In this document: in pieces, positions 16,415 to 24,816 of the stretch
Numbering within the stretch: the first letter of the stretch is position 1
How the letters are laid out: the number at the start of each line of letters is the position of its first letter
Origin: an uncultured Pelagibacteraceae bacterium
GTDB taxonomy: Bacteria > Pseudomonadota > Alphaproteobacteria > Pelagibacterales > Pelagibacteraceae
DNA: 54,965 nt
NCBI GenBank assembly: GCA_902615975.1
Contig: CACMRC010000010.1
Location: 1-54,965 of the forward strand
Reading direction: 5' to 3'
Translations under genes and position numbers: made by a program
Notes under the pieces: model-generated
What the model saw: the letters and a program-made list of their open reading frames with translations, nothing else
Told to the model about the DNA's origin: nothing
Databases searched by the model: none

Positions 16415-17854
16415 ATGAGGAACTTTTTTAGGAAAGTTGGTTATGGAATTGGACCCAATGAACAAGTTCCCGCCGATCCTTTGAAGTGGGCTCTTGATCA
16501 AGTAAATGATGTGCCAGATCTATCTTGGAAAGGTAAAATATATTCTGAAAAAGAATTAAGAAATCATTATAAAGATTGGGTCTATGGCGATAGAAAAGTT
16601 TTAAGAAAAAAATATAAAGACAACAAAACACTTTATAAAACACATAAAGATTTACTTAGACATAAAACTGGACAAAAGTTCTGGGAATCTTTAGAGATTT
16701 CAATAAGACATAATGAGGGAATTAATAGCAGTCATCCTGTCCTTGCAAAACTATGGATGTTTTGGGGAAATTTTTTTGCAATAAGCGAAAAAGATTTCTT
16801 AGCAAATTATTCAACAGGTCCATATCACAGGGAAATTATTAGACCTAATCTAAATCAAACTTTTGAAAAAATGGTTTATGACGTAACTACATCATGGGCC
16901 ATGATACATCATTTAGATAATAGTGAGAGTGCAGGTCCTAAAAGTATTACAGCCGGTCAAGATTGGAGAAGAAAAAAGAAAAGGCCAGCAACGATTAATG
17001 AAAATCATGCAAGAGAACTTTTAGAGCTTCATTCAGTCTCTCCAAAAGCAGGCTATACCCAAGAGGATGTTATTCAACTTGCATATATAATGACAGGTTG
17101 GCAACAACGATGGAGCAAAAAAAAATTAGAGACAGGTAATGTTTGGTTTAATTCAGAATATCATCAGCCCGGTAAGAAAAATGTTTTAGGAAAGGAATAT
17201 AAAAAAGGAAAAAAATCTTTAGCTGCAGTAATAAAAGATTTAGTAAATCATCCTAACTGTAGAGATTTTGTTGCTGAAAGACTTTGTAAATATCTAATAA
17301 CTGATGAACCAACACAAGAAATGAAGCAACCTATTATTGATGCTTTTAAACAGACAGACGGATTTTTGCCTGAAATCCACAAAGCTGCGATTAAAATTGC
17401 ATTTAAATATAATGATAAATACAGAAAGTTTCAGACACCTGAAAATTGGTTTATACAAGTAGCAAAAACTGCAGATTTAAGTTGGCCACCCGCAACACAT
17501 CTTATGGATAGTTACGAATTAGGTGTAAAACCTCTTAGGTCTCAAAGATTACCAGAAAGAATTTTAAGAAATATTGGACATCATCCTTATAGAGCCAAAC
17601 AACCAAATGGGTGGTCTGATGATTCTGCTGATTGGTTATCTCCAGAATTATTAATCAGAAGATTGGTCTATGCTGATAGAAGTTATTCATTTCTTAAAGC
17701 TGGAAATGATAATAAAGAATTTTACGAAAAAATAATTAACAATAATTTTGATAATCCAGGAAAAATATCAGATTATGTATTTAAGAATATGCTGCGTAAA
17801 TCAAGCGAAAAAAATGTATTAATATTTAATCATCCGGAGTTTTTAAAAGCATGA
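16415..17854 (+). CDS. DUF1800 domain protein
   Basis: A 479-residue member of the uncharacterised DUF1800 family. Family features include an N-terminal FFRKVGYGIGP and a long region with NHARELLELHSVSPKAGYTQEDV (about 195-217), then DFVAERLCKYL and a C-terminal SPELLIRRL. No obvious signal peptide is present, although many relatives are exported. It overlaps the DUF1501 gene by 4 bp (ATGA). DUF1800-DUF1501 pairs are widespread in bacteria, so the two very likely act together; the biochemical role is unknown. Confidence 0.85.
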   Translation: MRNFFRKVGYGIGPNEQVPADPLKWALDQVNDVPDLSWKGKIYSEKELRNHYKDWVYGDRKVLRKKYKDNKTLYKTHKDLLRHKTGQKFWESLEISIRHNEGINSSHPVLAKLWMFWGNFFAISEKDFLANYSTGPYHREIIRPNLNQTFEKMVYDVTTSWAMIHHLDNSESAGPKSITAGQDWRRKKKRPATINENHARELLELHSVSPKAGYTQEDVIQLAYIMTGWQQRWSKKKLETGNVWFNSEYHQPGKKNVLGKEYKKGKKSLAAVIKDLVNHPNCRDFVAERLCKYLITDEPTQEMKQPIIDAFKQTDGFLPEIHKAAIKIAFKYNDKYRKFQTPENWFIQVAKTADLSWPPATHLMDSYELGVKPLRSQRLPERILRNIGHHPYRAKQPNGWSDDSADWLSPELLIRRLVYADRSYSFLKAGNDNKEFYEKIINNNFDNPGKISDYVFKNMLRKSSEKNVLIFNHPEFLKA

Positions 17855-19002
17855 AGATAAATAGAAGAGATTTTTTGAAAACAACTGCACTAACTTCAAT
17901 GTACTTTGCAGGTTTCGGAGTACCTACTTTTGCAAACTCAGGACTAAAGAAAAATTTAGTCGTTGTTATGTTACGTGGTGGAATGGATGGATTATGTGCA
18001 GTTCCAATTAAAGATGATAAAAATTTTGAAAAACTTAGAAGCAAAATTAATCTTGATAAGACACTAAAATTAACTGGAGACTTTGATTTACATCCAGCAC
18101 TTAAAACATTTAAGAGTTTATGGGATCAAAACAAAGGAGCAATAGTTCATGCTACAAATATACCATATACAGGAAGATCGCATTTTGATGGACAAAATTT
18201 AATGGAGTCAGGGGGTAAAATTCCATATCAGGTAAAAACTGGTTGGTTAGGAAGAGGTATGAAGACTTCTGGTCTAACCGGAAAAGGATTAGCTCTAGCT
18301 TTACCAATGCCTTTATTGATTAGAGGTGTGCCTATGAATAATAATTATTTTCCAGTGGGTGACAGATTACCAAGTAAAGATACACTAAATCTTATAGATC
18401 AGGTTTACAAAGAACATGATGAAAAATTATTAGGAGAAAATCTTAAGATTATCATGACTAGAGAGCTTAGAAATACAGCGAGTGATGATAGTTGGGTACT
18501 TGCAAGCAATGCAGGTCAAGAACTTTCAAAACCAAACGGACCAAGGGTAGCTGTTTTTGAAGTGGATGGTTTTGATACCCATGCAGCACAGGGAGCAACT
18601 AATGGAGCTCATGCGGATTGTCTTAATGATTACGACAAAATTGTTAAAGGTCTAAATCAATCCATGTCCAAAGAGGCATTTGATAATACTTTAATTGTAA
18701 CACTTACTGAGTTTGGTAGAACAATAAAACAAAATAGTAGTAATGGAACTGAGCATGGTTATGGGTCTGCTATTTTCTTAGCAGGAGGTTTAGTTAAAAA
18801 AGCTCAAGTGCATACAGATTGGCCAGGATTAAAGAAAAAAGAATTATTTGAAGGAAGAGACTTAAATTCTACAATAGACTCAAGAGCAATCTATGCTTCT
18901 GCAATGTCTACAGTCTTTGATGTAGATTATAAAAAAATTACTAAAGAAGTTTTCTGGGGTGAAAATTTACCAAATTTATCTGACAAATTATTTAAAGCTT
19001 AA
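17851..19002 (+). CDS. DUF1501 domain protein, Tat-exported
   Basis: A 383-residue DUF1501 protein, a family in the alkaline phosphatase/sulfatase-like superfamily with no agreed activity. The N-terminus carries a twin-arginine signal (KINRRDFLKTTALTS, then a hydrophobic stretch ending TFANS), so it should be exported folded. Landmarks are VVVMLRGGMDGLCAVP, TGRSHFDGQNLMESG, FEVDGFDTHAAQG and VTLTEFGRTIKQNSSNGTEHGYG. The His/Asp-rich motifs are reminiscent of a metal site. It is coupled to the DUF1800 gene upstream and followed by a 145-bp gap before the Lys-rich gene. Confidence 0.88.
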   Translation: MKINRRDFLKTTALTSMYFAGFGVPTFANSGLKKNLVVVMLRGGMDGLCAVPIKDDKNFEKLRSKINLDKTLKLTGDFDLHPALKTFKSLWDQNKGAIVHATNIPYTGRSHFDGQNLMESGGKIPYQVKTGWLGRGMKTSGLTGKGLALALPMPLLIRGVPMNNNYFPVGDRLPSKDTLNLIDQVYKEHDEKLLGENLKIIMTRELRNTASDDSWVLASNAGQELSKPNGPRVAVFEVDGFDTHAAQGATNGAHADCLNDYDKIVKGLNQSMSKEAFDNTLIVTLTEFGRTIKQNSSNGTEHGYGSAIFLAGGLVKKAQVHTDWPGLKKKELFEGRDLNSTIDSRAIYASAMSTVFDVDYKKITKEVFWGENLPNLSDKLFKA

Positions 19003-19147
19003 AAATTTTTATCTATTTTAATCACATTTATTTTACACGTCATAAGTGAAATATATTTTTAACTCGTTGTTATATTTAATTTTTAAATAGTTTTTTTTTG
19101 GTTATTTACAAGTTATTATTGTGAAATGAAAGCTTTAGCCAGGCGTA

Positions 19148-19822
19148 ATTAACAGTAAATTTGCCATTGCATTTTTTAAATTATTAATTTTACTTTTAAT
19201 AATTATTTTTACCTCATCAAATCTTGAAGCGAAAGATAAACAGAAAGATTGCACATATTGTAAAAAATATGAAAAACTTAAAGATTGGCCAGAGAGCGAA
19301 AGACCAATTGCGTTTATTTATGAAAAAATAACTTATCCAGATGGAATGTTTCATAAAAATCATTCCACAAGTAAAAAAAAACAGTCAGCAGCAGGTAAAA
19401 AAGTTTATGCTAGATTTGTAAAAGGCAAAGGAGAGTTAAATAAATATCAGCACCATATGATTAGAGATATGGCTTACTTTGAAGCTTTATTTAATGAGAT
19501 GCTTAATGATAAAAATGCAAGTGTTGAAACTTTAGAGGGATTAAAAAAAGGTAGAGAAGCTATGAGAATGAGCTTGAATATTTCACCTAAAGCAAAATCA
19601 TCAGAAGCTGTACTAAAATTTTGGGCAACTGGCAAAATGCTTTATGCAGCATATAAAAAGAATAAAAAAAAAAAGAAGAAAAAAGAAAAACAATTAACAC
19701 CTGAAATTTCAGAAAGAGCTGCAGTTTTGTCAAATCTTAAAAAACAAATTGCAACTGCAAAGGTTAATGCTCAAAGAGCAGCAACTATAAAAGCTCAAGA
19801 AAAAATTGGGGAGAAAAAATAA
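19148..19822 (+). CDS. Lys-rich exported protein, probable ATT start or frameshifted start
   Basis: The first in-frame ATG is at 19346, but the frame is open back to 19142. The 66 codons before that ATG encode a convincing secretion signal: NSKFAIAFFKLLILLLIII, then FTSSNLEA and a mature start KDKQKDCTYC. The only start-like codon at the right place is ATT (19148), with AGG 5 bp upstream. Alternatively the true start is the ATG at 19126 (MKALARRN then stop), separated by a frameshift. The mature protein has one CxxC, is strongly basic with a nine-residue KKNKKKKKK run (about 172-180), and ends in a helical Ala/Lys/Gln tail. It overlaps the Met-rich gene by 1 bp. The function is unknown. Confidence 0.6.
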   Translation: MNSKFAIAFFKLLILLLIIIFTSSNLEAKDKQKDCTYCKKYEKLKDWPESERPIAFIYEKITYPDGMFHKNHSTSKKKQSAAGKKVYARFVKGKGELNKYQHHMIRDMAYFEALFNEMLNDKNASVETLEGLKKGREAMRMSLNISPKAKSSEAVLKFWATGKMLYAAYKKNKKKKKKKEKQLTPEISERAAVLSNLKKQIATAKVNAQRAATIKAQEKIGEKK

Positions 19823-22266
19823 TGTTTGATAAAATTATTAAATATTTATTTATTTTTTTTTTAATTTTTAATTTAGAAGCTAAAGCAAATGATATTGCTA
19901 CTTTGTCTAATATTTCAGAAGCAGCAGGAAGTTCAGCTAAAGCAGCGGCAGATCAATTAGCTTCAGATGCAAGTAAGGTTGCTGAAAATATATCTGGAGC
20001 CACAGCCACTTTAGGAGAGGCAAAAAGTGATATAGGTAAGGCTTTGGATGTATCTATAGCACAGGCGGAAAATGCTATGGCTTTTGCTACTGAAAGTTTA
20101 GCCAAAGGAGATATTACTTCTGCAGTACAAGCAATGTCTTTAGTTGAAGGTGTTACAGACATGGCTTTGCAGGCTATTCCAGACCCAACAGCACTTGATA
20201 TGTCAGGAATAGATTTTGCAAAAGATTTTTCTCCAGAGGAGATGGCAGCATTATCTAGTATTGCAGGCCAAATGGGAGCTGGAAAAGTAGTGTCTTTACA
20301 AAAAATGGCTGGCCAAATGAATGCTTTAGGAGAAGCAGGATTTGATGCAAAAGGAATGATGGGATCTCTAGATGCTAAAGGTATTGGAATGGGTGCAGCT
20401 ATGGAAGGATTAGCAAATTCAGGAATGGTTAATATGGAAGCTATTACTGGATCAACTAACTTTGATATGGCAAATTTTAATCCAGGTGATTTTGCATCTA
20501 TGAACGTTGCAGAGATGGGAATGAGTCCTGCTATGATGACAGGAGCTTTGAATGCTTTACCAGTAGGTGCCGCAACTGCTGCACTAGAAACTCTAGCTGC
20601 TAATCCTGATGCTATGGGTCAAATGGGTCAAACTATGACTGGTGCCATAGTAGCCACAATGAGCTCCAAAGGCATGGGTGAAGACATGATGAAAAGTATG
20701 GAGGCCAATATTGGAATACAAGGTATGTCAGAGATGGCAAAAGGCATGGATGGCATTGATGGGATACAAGAAATTGGAAAGGTTATGGCTGATGTGGGAA
20801 TGGAACAAATGGCTCAATCATTATCTACTGCATTTGCAAATCCTGAAGTTGGAATTGTATCTGCTATGTCTGGTACAGTAGGAATGATAAGTCAAGCTAT
20901 ATCAGGTAAAACACCTAAAGAAAAAAATGCTATACAAAAAGGAATGGAGATGGAAGGTTCGGTTGTAAATAACATGGCTGCTCCAGAAGCTTTAGAAATG
21001 CCAGAGAATATTAGTGAAACAGGTATGATGATGGGAGCAATGGTTATGGCTAAACCATCTCTAGCAGGAGGACTACCAGGAGCAATGGCACCACCAGAAG
21101 GTATGACAGCTTTAGGAATGGGAGCTGTAGATCCAAATAATCCAGCTGGTACTATGATGGGTGGAGTTATAGAAAATATATCTAAAGCTGATATGGGTGA
21201 AGCAATGGCAAATATGACTGGAATGGAAGTTGCAGAAATGGATAAATTAGGAATGGCAGATATGGCAATGCAAACAGGTTTAACTCCAGGAATGGTAGCG
21301 AGCATGGGTGCAGCAGGAATAGCAGGAATGGACGTAACAACAATCATGACAACAAATGTTGCTGGATTAGGAAGTAAAGCGATTCAAGGTGTTGCAGATA
21401 TGGCAAAGTCTGGAAATATGTCAGCAGCGTCTATGGGAGATATGATGGAAGTAGGTTTGGTCAACCAAGGAACAATGGCAGCTATGGGAGCTGAAGGTAT
21501 GAAAGGTTTAAGTGGAGCCATGGGAATGGAAGGCGGGGACATGGGATTAGCAGCTATGAGTGGAGGAATGGTTGGAATGGGAGAAATGAATTTAAATGCA
21601 CAAATGGACCCTGATATGGCAGCGAGTATGGGCTTAGCTGGAGGTCCTGAAGGTGCAAAATTAGGAGATATAATGGGAGGAACCACAGAAGGATTTGATG
21701 GTGAAATAAAAAGTGGAATGAATTTAGGACAAGTATCAGCTGCAATGGGAACTGGAGTTGATCCAGGAGCTGCAATTGGAAATGTTGCTGGCGCTGCGAT
21801 GGCAGCTGATGGAGCAGGAGGTTTAGCAGGTGCAGCAATGGGATCTGCTATGGCTGCTCAAGGAGTAGCAGCTCATTCGATGGGCTCTCATGCTATGGGG
21901 GCCGCAATGGGAATGGACGGTATGGGTGAAGGTGACATGGGTAAAGCCATGGGTGGTGCAATGCAAGATGGAATGTCTGGAACCATGGGCGGAGCTATGG
22001 CGGGAGCTATGGCTGGAGGTCCAGCTGGTCCTGGAGATATGGGTCCTATGGGTGATATGGGTGGCATGCCTGGAGGCCCGGGAGGCCCGGGTGATATGGG
22101 TGGCATGCCTGGAGGCCCTGGTGGTTTAGGTGATTTAGGAGGTCCAGGAGGTCCTGGAGGAATAGGAGATATGGGACCAGGCGGACCAGGCGGACCAGGT
22201 GGCCCTGGAGATATGGGTGGCCCAGGTCCAGCAATGGGTGATGATGGCAATGCACCAAAACCTTAA
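19822..22266 (+). CDS. Exported Met/Gly/Ala-rich repetitive protein with collagen-like tail
   Basis: An 814-residue protein with a clear signal peptide (MFDKIIKYLFIFFLIFNLEAKA). An Ala/Ser-rich, coiled-coil-like section (about 25-120) is followed by roughly 600 residues of imperfect helical repeats in which Met makes up about one residue in seven or eight. Steps such as GMG, AMG and MxxM recur throughout. The last 80 residues are almost only Gly, Pro, Met and Asp, including 12 uninterrupted Gly-x-y triplets. Cys is essentially absent. The 3' end is much more GC-rich than its surroundings. No family is recognised. It may be a surface filament, adhesive or metal-binding matrix protein. It is cotranscribed with the Lys-rich gene before it and the GH-like gene 12 bp after. 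Confidence 0.85.
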   Translation: MFDKIIKYLFIFFLIFNLEAKANDIATLSNISEAAGSSAKAAADQLASDASKVAENISGATATLGEAKSDIGKALDVSIAQAENAMAFATESLAKGDITSAVQAMSLVEGVTDMALQAIPDPTALDMSGIDFAKDFSPEEMAALSSIAGQMGAGKVVSLQKMAGQMNALGEAGFDAKGMMGSLDAKGIGMGAAMEGLANSGMVNMEAITGSTNFDMANFNPGDFASMNVAEMGMSPAMMTGALNALPVGAATAALETLAANPDAMGQMGQTMTGAIVATMSSKGMGEDMMKSMEANIGIQGMSEMAKGMDGIDGIQEIGKVMADVGMEQMAQSLSTAFANPEVGIVSAMSGTVGMISQAISGKTPKEKNAIQKGMEMEGSVVNNMAAPEALEMPENISETGMMMGAMVMAKPSLAGGLPGAMAPPEGMTALGMGAVDPNNPAGTMMGGVIENISKADMGEAMANMTGMEVAEMDKLGMADMAMQTGLTPGMVASMGAAGIAGMDVTTIMTTNVAGLGSKAIQGVADMAKSGNMSAASMGDMMEVGLVNQGTMAAMGAEGMKGLSGAMGMEGGDMGLAAMSGGMVGMGEMNLNAQMDPDMAASMGLAGGPEGAKLGDIMGGTTEGFDGEIKSGMNLGQVSAAMGTGVDPGAAIGNVAGAAMAADGAGGLAGAAMGSAMAAQGVAAHSMGSHAMGAAMGMDGMGEGDMGKAMGGAMQDGMSGTMGGAMAGAMAGGPAGPGDMGPMGDMGGMPGGPGGPGDMGGMPGGPGGLGDLGGPGGPGGIGDMGPGGPGGPGGPGDMGGPGPAMGDDGNAPKP
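22051..22118 (+). repeat. Tandem 39-bp-period repeat in the collagen-like tail
   Basis: A 29-base segment beginning GGTGATATGGGTGGCATGCC at 22051 recurs exactly at 22090, giving a 39-bp (13-codon) period. It encodes GDMGGMPGGPGGP-type units. Degenerate copies continue to about 22230. The exactness at DNA level, including synonymous positions, points to recent duplication or slippage rather than protein-level convergence. Confidence 0.85.
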
Positions 22267-22278
22267 TTTGTTAAAACA

Positions 22279-23286
22279 ATGAAAAATTTTTTTTTTATTA
22301 TTTTTCTTTTAATTTTATTTACTAACTCCTCGTTATCAGAGTCAAGATTTGGTGAACTTACTGAAATGCGTGATGAGAAAATGCGAGGAAAAGATGGTCA
22401 ATGGGTTAGACCTCATCCAGGACCTTTTATTTGGAACCATATTGAAAAAGAAAAAGGAAAGTTTAATTGGGAAGATACGGATAAATATGTTTTATATGCT
22501 CAAGATCATAATCAAACAATTTTAGCTACTATCTGGCCTCATGCAAATTGGGAACAAAAATCTTGTAAAAGAAAAAAAGCTAAAAGTCCTTTTGGAAAAC
22601 GTTTTACAAAATATTTAAGCAAGCCTTGTTCAATGGATGAATATAGAAATTTTCTTACAAAACTAGTGGATCGCTATGATGGCGATGGTTCAAACGATAT
22701 GCCAGGGTTAACTAAACCCATAAAATATTGGGATGTAATGAATGAGCCAGAGTTTAAAATGTTCTTTAAAGGGAGTAAGGAAGATTTTATTGAAATCTTT
22801 AATTTCTCATCAAAAGTGATTAAAGAAAAACAACCAGATGCAGTTATTGTTATGGCTGGAGCAGCCGGAATGTTTCCAGAAAGTAAAAAATATTGGAAAG
22901 TTGTTTTACCAAAAATTAAAGATCATTTCGATATTGCAAATATTCATCATATAAGTGGTCCTGATGGACAGTGTGATAAACAGCTTTGGGTTGATGAATT
23001 TGCTGCCTTGTTAAAAAGTGTAGATGTAAACAAACCTATTTGGTTAACTGAAGCTATGACCTGTGGCCCTCCAGTAAAAGCTTGGGTAAATGCATTTTTA
23101 AATGGAGCTGAATTAATTATTGATGTGGGTGTAAATGCTCCAGGAAGAAAAATGAGTAAAAAGGGCAGAAAAAAATTAAATGAATTTATTGCTGAATATG
23201 ATGGTTTTACATCAATAAAAAGTATTTCAGAAAAAAAAGTAGAGTTCACATATAAAGACGGGTCTTCAAAAACTTTAGAATTTTAA
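22279..23286 (+). CDS. Exported clan GH-A glycoside-hydrolase-like protein
   Basis: A 335-residue protein with a signal peptide (MKNFFFIIFLLILFTNSSLS) and a TIM-barrel glycosidase pattern. WDVMNEPEF has Asn155-Glu156, the expected acid/base of clan GH-A. IWLTEAM has Glu258 at the position of the nucleophile. FIWNHIEKEKGKFNWEDTDKYV is the typical beta-2/alpha-2 segment of GH5/10/39-like enzymes. Cys pairs (96/117 and 232/262) may form periplasmic disulfides. The substrate is unknown. It may trim the glycan made by the upstream glycosyltransferases rather than degrade food polysaccharide, which SAR11 cells rarely use. It lies 12 bp from both neighbours. Confidence 0.75.
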   Translation: MKNFFFIIFLLILFTNSSLSESRFGELTEMRDEKMRGKDGQWVRPHPGPFIWNHIEKEKGKFNWEDTDKYVLYAQDHNQTILATIWPHANWEQKSCKRKKAKSPFGKRFTKYLSKPCSMDEYRNFLTKLVDRYDGDGSNDMPGLTKPIKYWDVMNEPEFKMFFKGSKEDFIEIFNFSSKVIKEKQPDAVIVMAGAAGMFPESKKYWKVVLPKIKDHFDIANIHHISGPDGQCDKQLWVDEFAALLKSVDVNKPIWLTEAMTCGPPVKAWVNAFLNGAELIIDVGVNAPGRKMSKKGRKKLNEFIAEYDGFTSIKSISEKKVEFTYKDGSSKTLEF

Positions 23287-23298
23287 TAAAATCTATTT

Positions 23299-24816
23299 GT
23301 GAAAAATTTTTTATTAACTTTTTTAGGTTTATTTTTGTTTAGTTTTAATGCTTATTCTCATGAAAAAGTTATCAATCAAAAAATTTCATTCAAGCCTTTT
23401 AAATGTGAGCAAATAAAATCAGAATTTATAAGAACCAAATCTGAAAACAGTTGTTTAATTATTCAGAAGCTAGAAAATCATTATGAGGTAAAATCACACG
23501 AACATTCAATTAATACTTGGAACTCTCCTCAATTATTAAAATATATTGATAATAAAGATGGAAATAAAATTATTGCTCATACTTGGAATAATATAGTTGA
23601 GTGGGGAAAACAATCTGACAAACAACCATTTTCGCATCTTGTCAGTATAAGTTTAGAAAATTTAGATAATTTATTTAAAACAGATAATTTAGAATTAAAA
23701 TCTAATCATTTAACATTACCTCTAACCGCTAGAAGAATGAATGTTTTGGATATTGATAGCGATGGAAATGAAGAAATAGTTTATCTTGGTAATCGTGAAG
23801 ATGGAAGAAATAGAAATAGCAGCTGGAAAGATGTTAATTATATTTTTGATTTAAATTCAAATGAACTAAAAAGTTTTGGATCACCTCATTTTTCTCATGA
23901 TTTAATGTATTTTGATTTTAATCAAGATGGATATTATGAAATTATTGACTACTTTTATGGTGACCAAAAACCTGGTGCTATTGAAGTTTGTGATATGAAA
24001 ACCAATAAATGTCGTAAAGCTAAAAAAGCAAATAATTTTATAGACATTGGGTTTAATCATATTCTTTCAACAAAAAAAGAAGCAATTATTTTTGGAAGTT
24101 GCCCAGGTTTGGGTAATACAACTTTTTGTTGGTCTAAATTAACTAGTAAAAAAAACAAATTAAAATTTGAAAAACTTGATAGCTATCAATTTAAAGAAAA
24201 ACCAACTGATAAAGCAAACTTCCTAATTTGGACAGGAGATATAAACGATAAACCTGGTTATTGGGTAGAAGGATCAGATAAAAAAGTTTTTAAAATGGCT
24301 GATCGAGCATGGATTTCTACTGCTATAGATTTTAATAAAGACGGTAATACAGACAGTATTGGCGTTGCCAAAGATGTGGTTTGTAAACGTAAAGATAATT
24401 CAAAACCATTTGATCGTGGAAAAGATTGTAAGACAGAAGAGTTTTTATATGTTTTTAAAAACAATGATGACAAGTCATTTGAAAAACATCAGGTAATGCC
24501 AGTTTCTCTAAATGGTTCATTTAGAATTGAAACTGCTGACATAAATAAAGATGGAACCGATGACCTTTATGGTTTTAAAGAGGATTGGTTTAATCCGTGG
24601 ATAGATTGCAAAAAACAAGTAAGTGCAATGTATTTTAATCAAGACAATAAATCTTTTGAACAAGCATCTAAATCATTTAATCAAGAAAATTTTGGCTTAT
24701 ATGGTTGTGAACGAGCTTCTAGTTTTTTTAAAAACAATAATAATTATTATAGATTATTTATTACAATACCTTCTACAGACTCAAAGTTTGCTTATTTGGG
24801 GATTGAAAGATATTAG
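23299..24816 (+). CDS. Exported FG-GAP/VCBS-repeat protein
   Basis: A 505-residue protein with a GTG start and signal peptide (MKNFLLTFLGLFLFSFNAYS). Four or more calcium-loop repeats of the integrin-like FG-GAP/VCBS type are visible: DIDSDGNEE (about 151), DFNQDGYYE (about 211), DFNKDGNTD (about 345) and DINKDGTDD (about 415). These predict a beta-propeller that binds Ca2+ and probably a ligand or the cell surface. Several Cys are present, consistent with periplasmic or extracellular folding. It is the last gene of the co-oriented run and meets the convergent CGCC-tail gene with a 4-bp overlap. Confidence 0.8.
   Translation: MKNFLLTFLGLFLFSFNAYSHEKVINQKISFKPFKCEQIKSEFIRTKSENSCLIIQKLENHYEVKSHEHSINTWNSPQLLKYIDNKDGNKIIAHTWNNIVEWGKQSDKQPFSHLVSISLENLDNLFKTDNLELKSNHLTLPLTARRMNVLDIDSDGNEEIVYLGNREDGRNRNSSWKDVNYIFDLNSNELKSFGSPHFSHDLMYFDFNQDGYYEIIDYFYGDQKPGAIEVCDMKTNKCRKAKKANNFIDIGFNHILSTKKEAIIFGSCPGLGNTTFCWSKLTSKKNKLKFEKLDSYQFKEKPTDKANFLIWTGDINDKPGYWVEGSDKKVFKMADRAWISTAIDFNKDGNTDSIGVAKDVVCKRKDNSKPFDRGKDCKTEEFLYVFKNNDDKSFEKHQVMPVSLNGSFRIETADINKDGTDDLYGFKEDWFNPWIDCKKQVSAMYFNQDNKSFEQASKSFNQENFGLYGCERASSFFKNNNNYYRLFITIPSTDSKFAYLGIERY

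Noticed and set aside
19003..19125. Small RNA or gene in the gap after DUF1501
   Set aside because: Only AT-rich sequence with short T and A runs was seen; there is no stable hairpin, no ribosome-binding site and no frame longer than a few codons.
22051..22118. CRISPR-like direct repeats
   Set aside because: The repeats are in frame inside a coding sequence, have related rather than unique spacers, and no cas gene is present.
20892..22258. Long minus-strand open frames (Pro/Ile/Ser-rich, up to 151 codons) and a plus-strand alternative frame inside the Met-rich gene
   Set aside because: They are mirror images of the Gly/Met/Ala codon bias (GGA/ATG/GCA read backwards), have no ribosome-binding sites and no protein-like composition.
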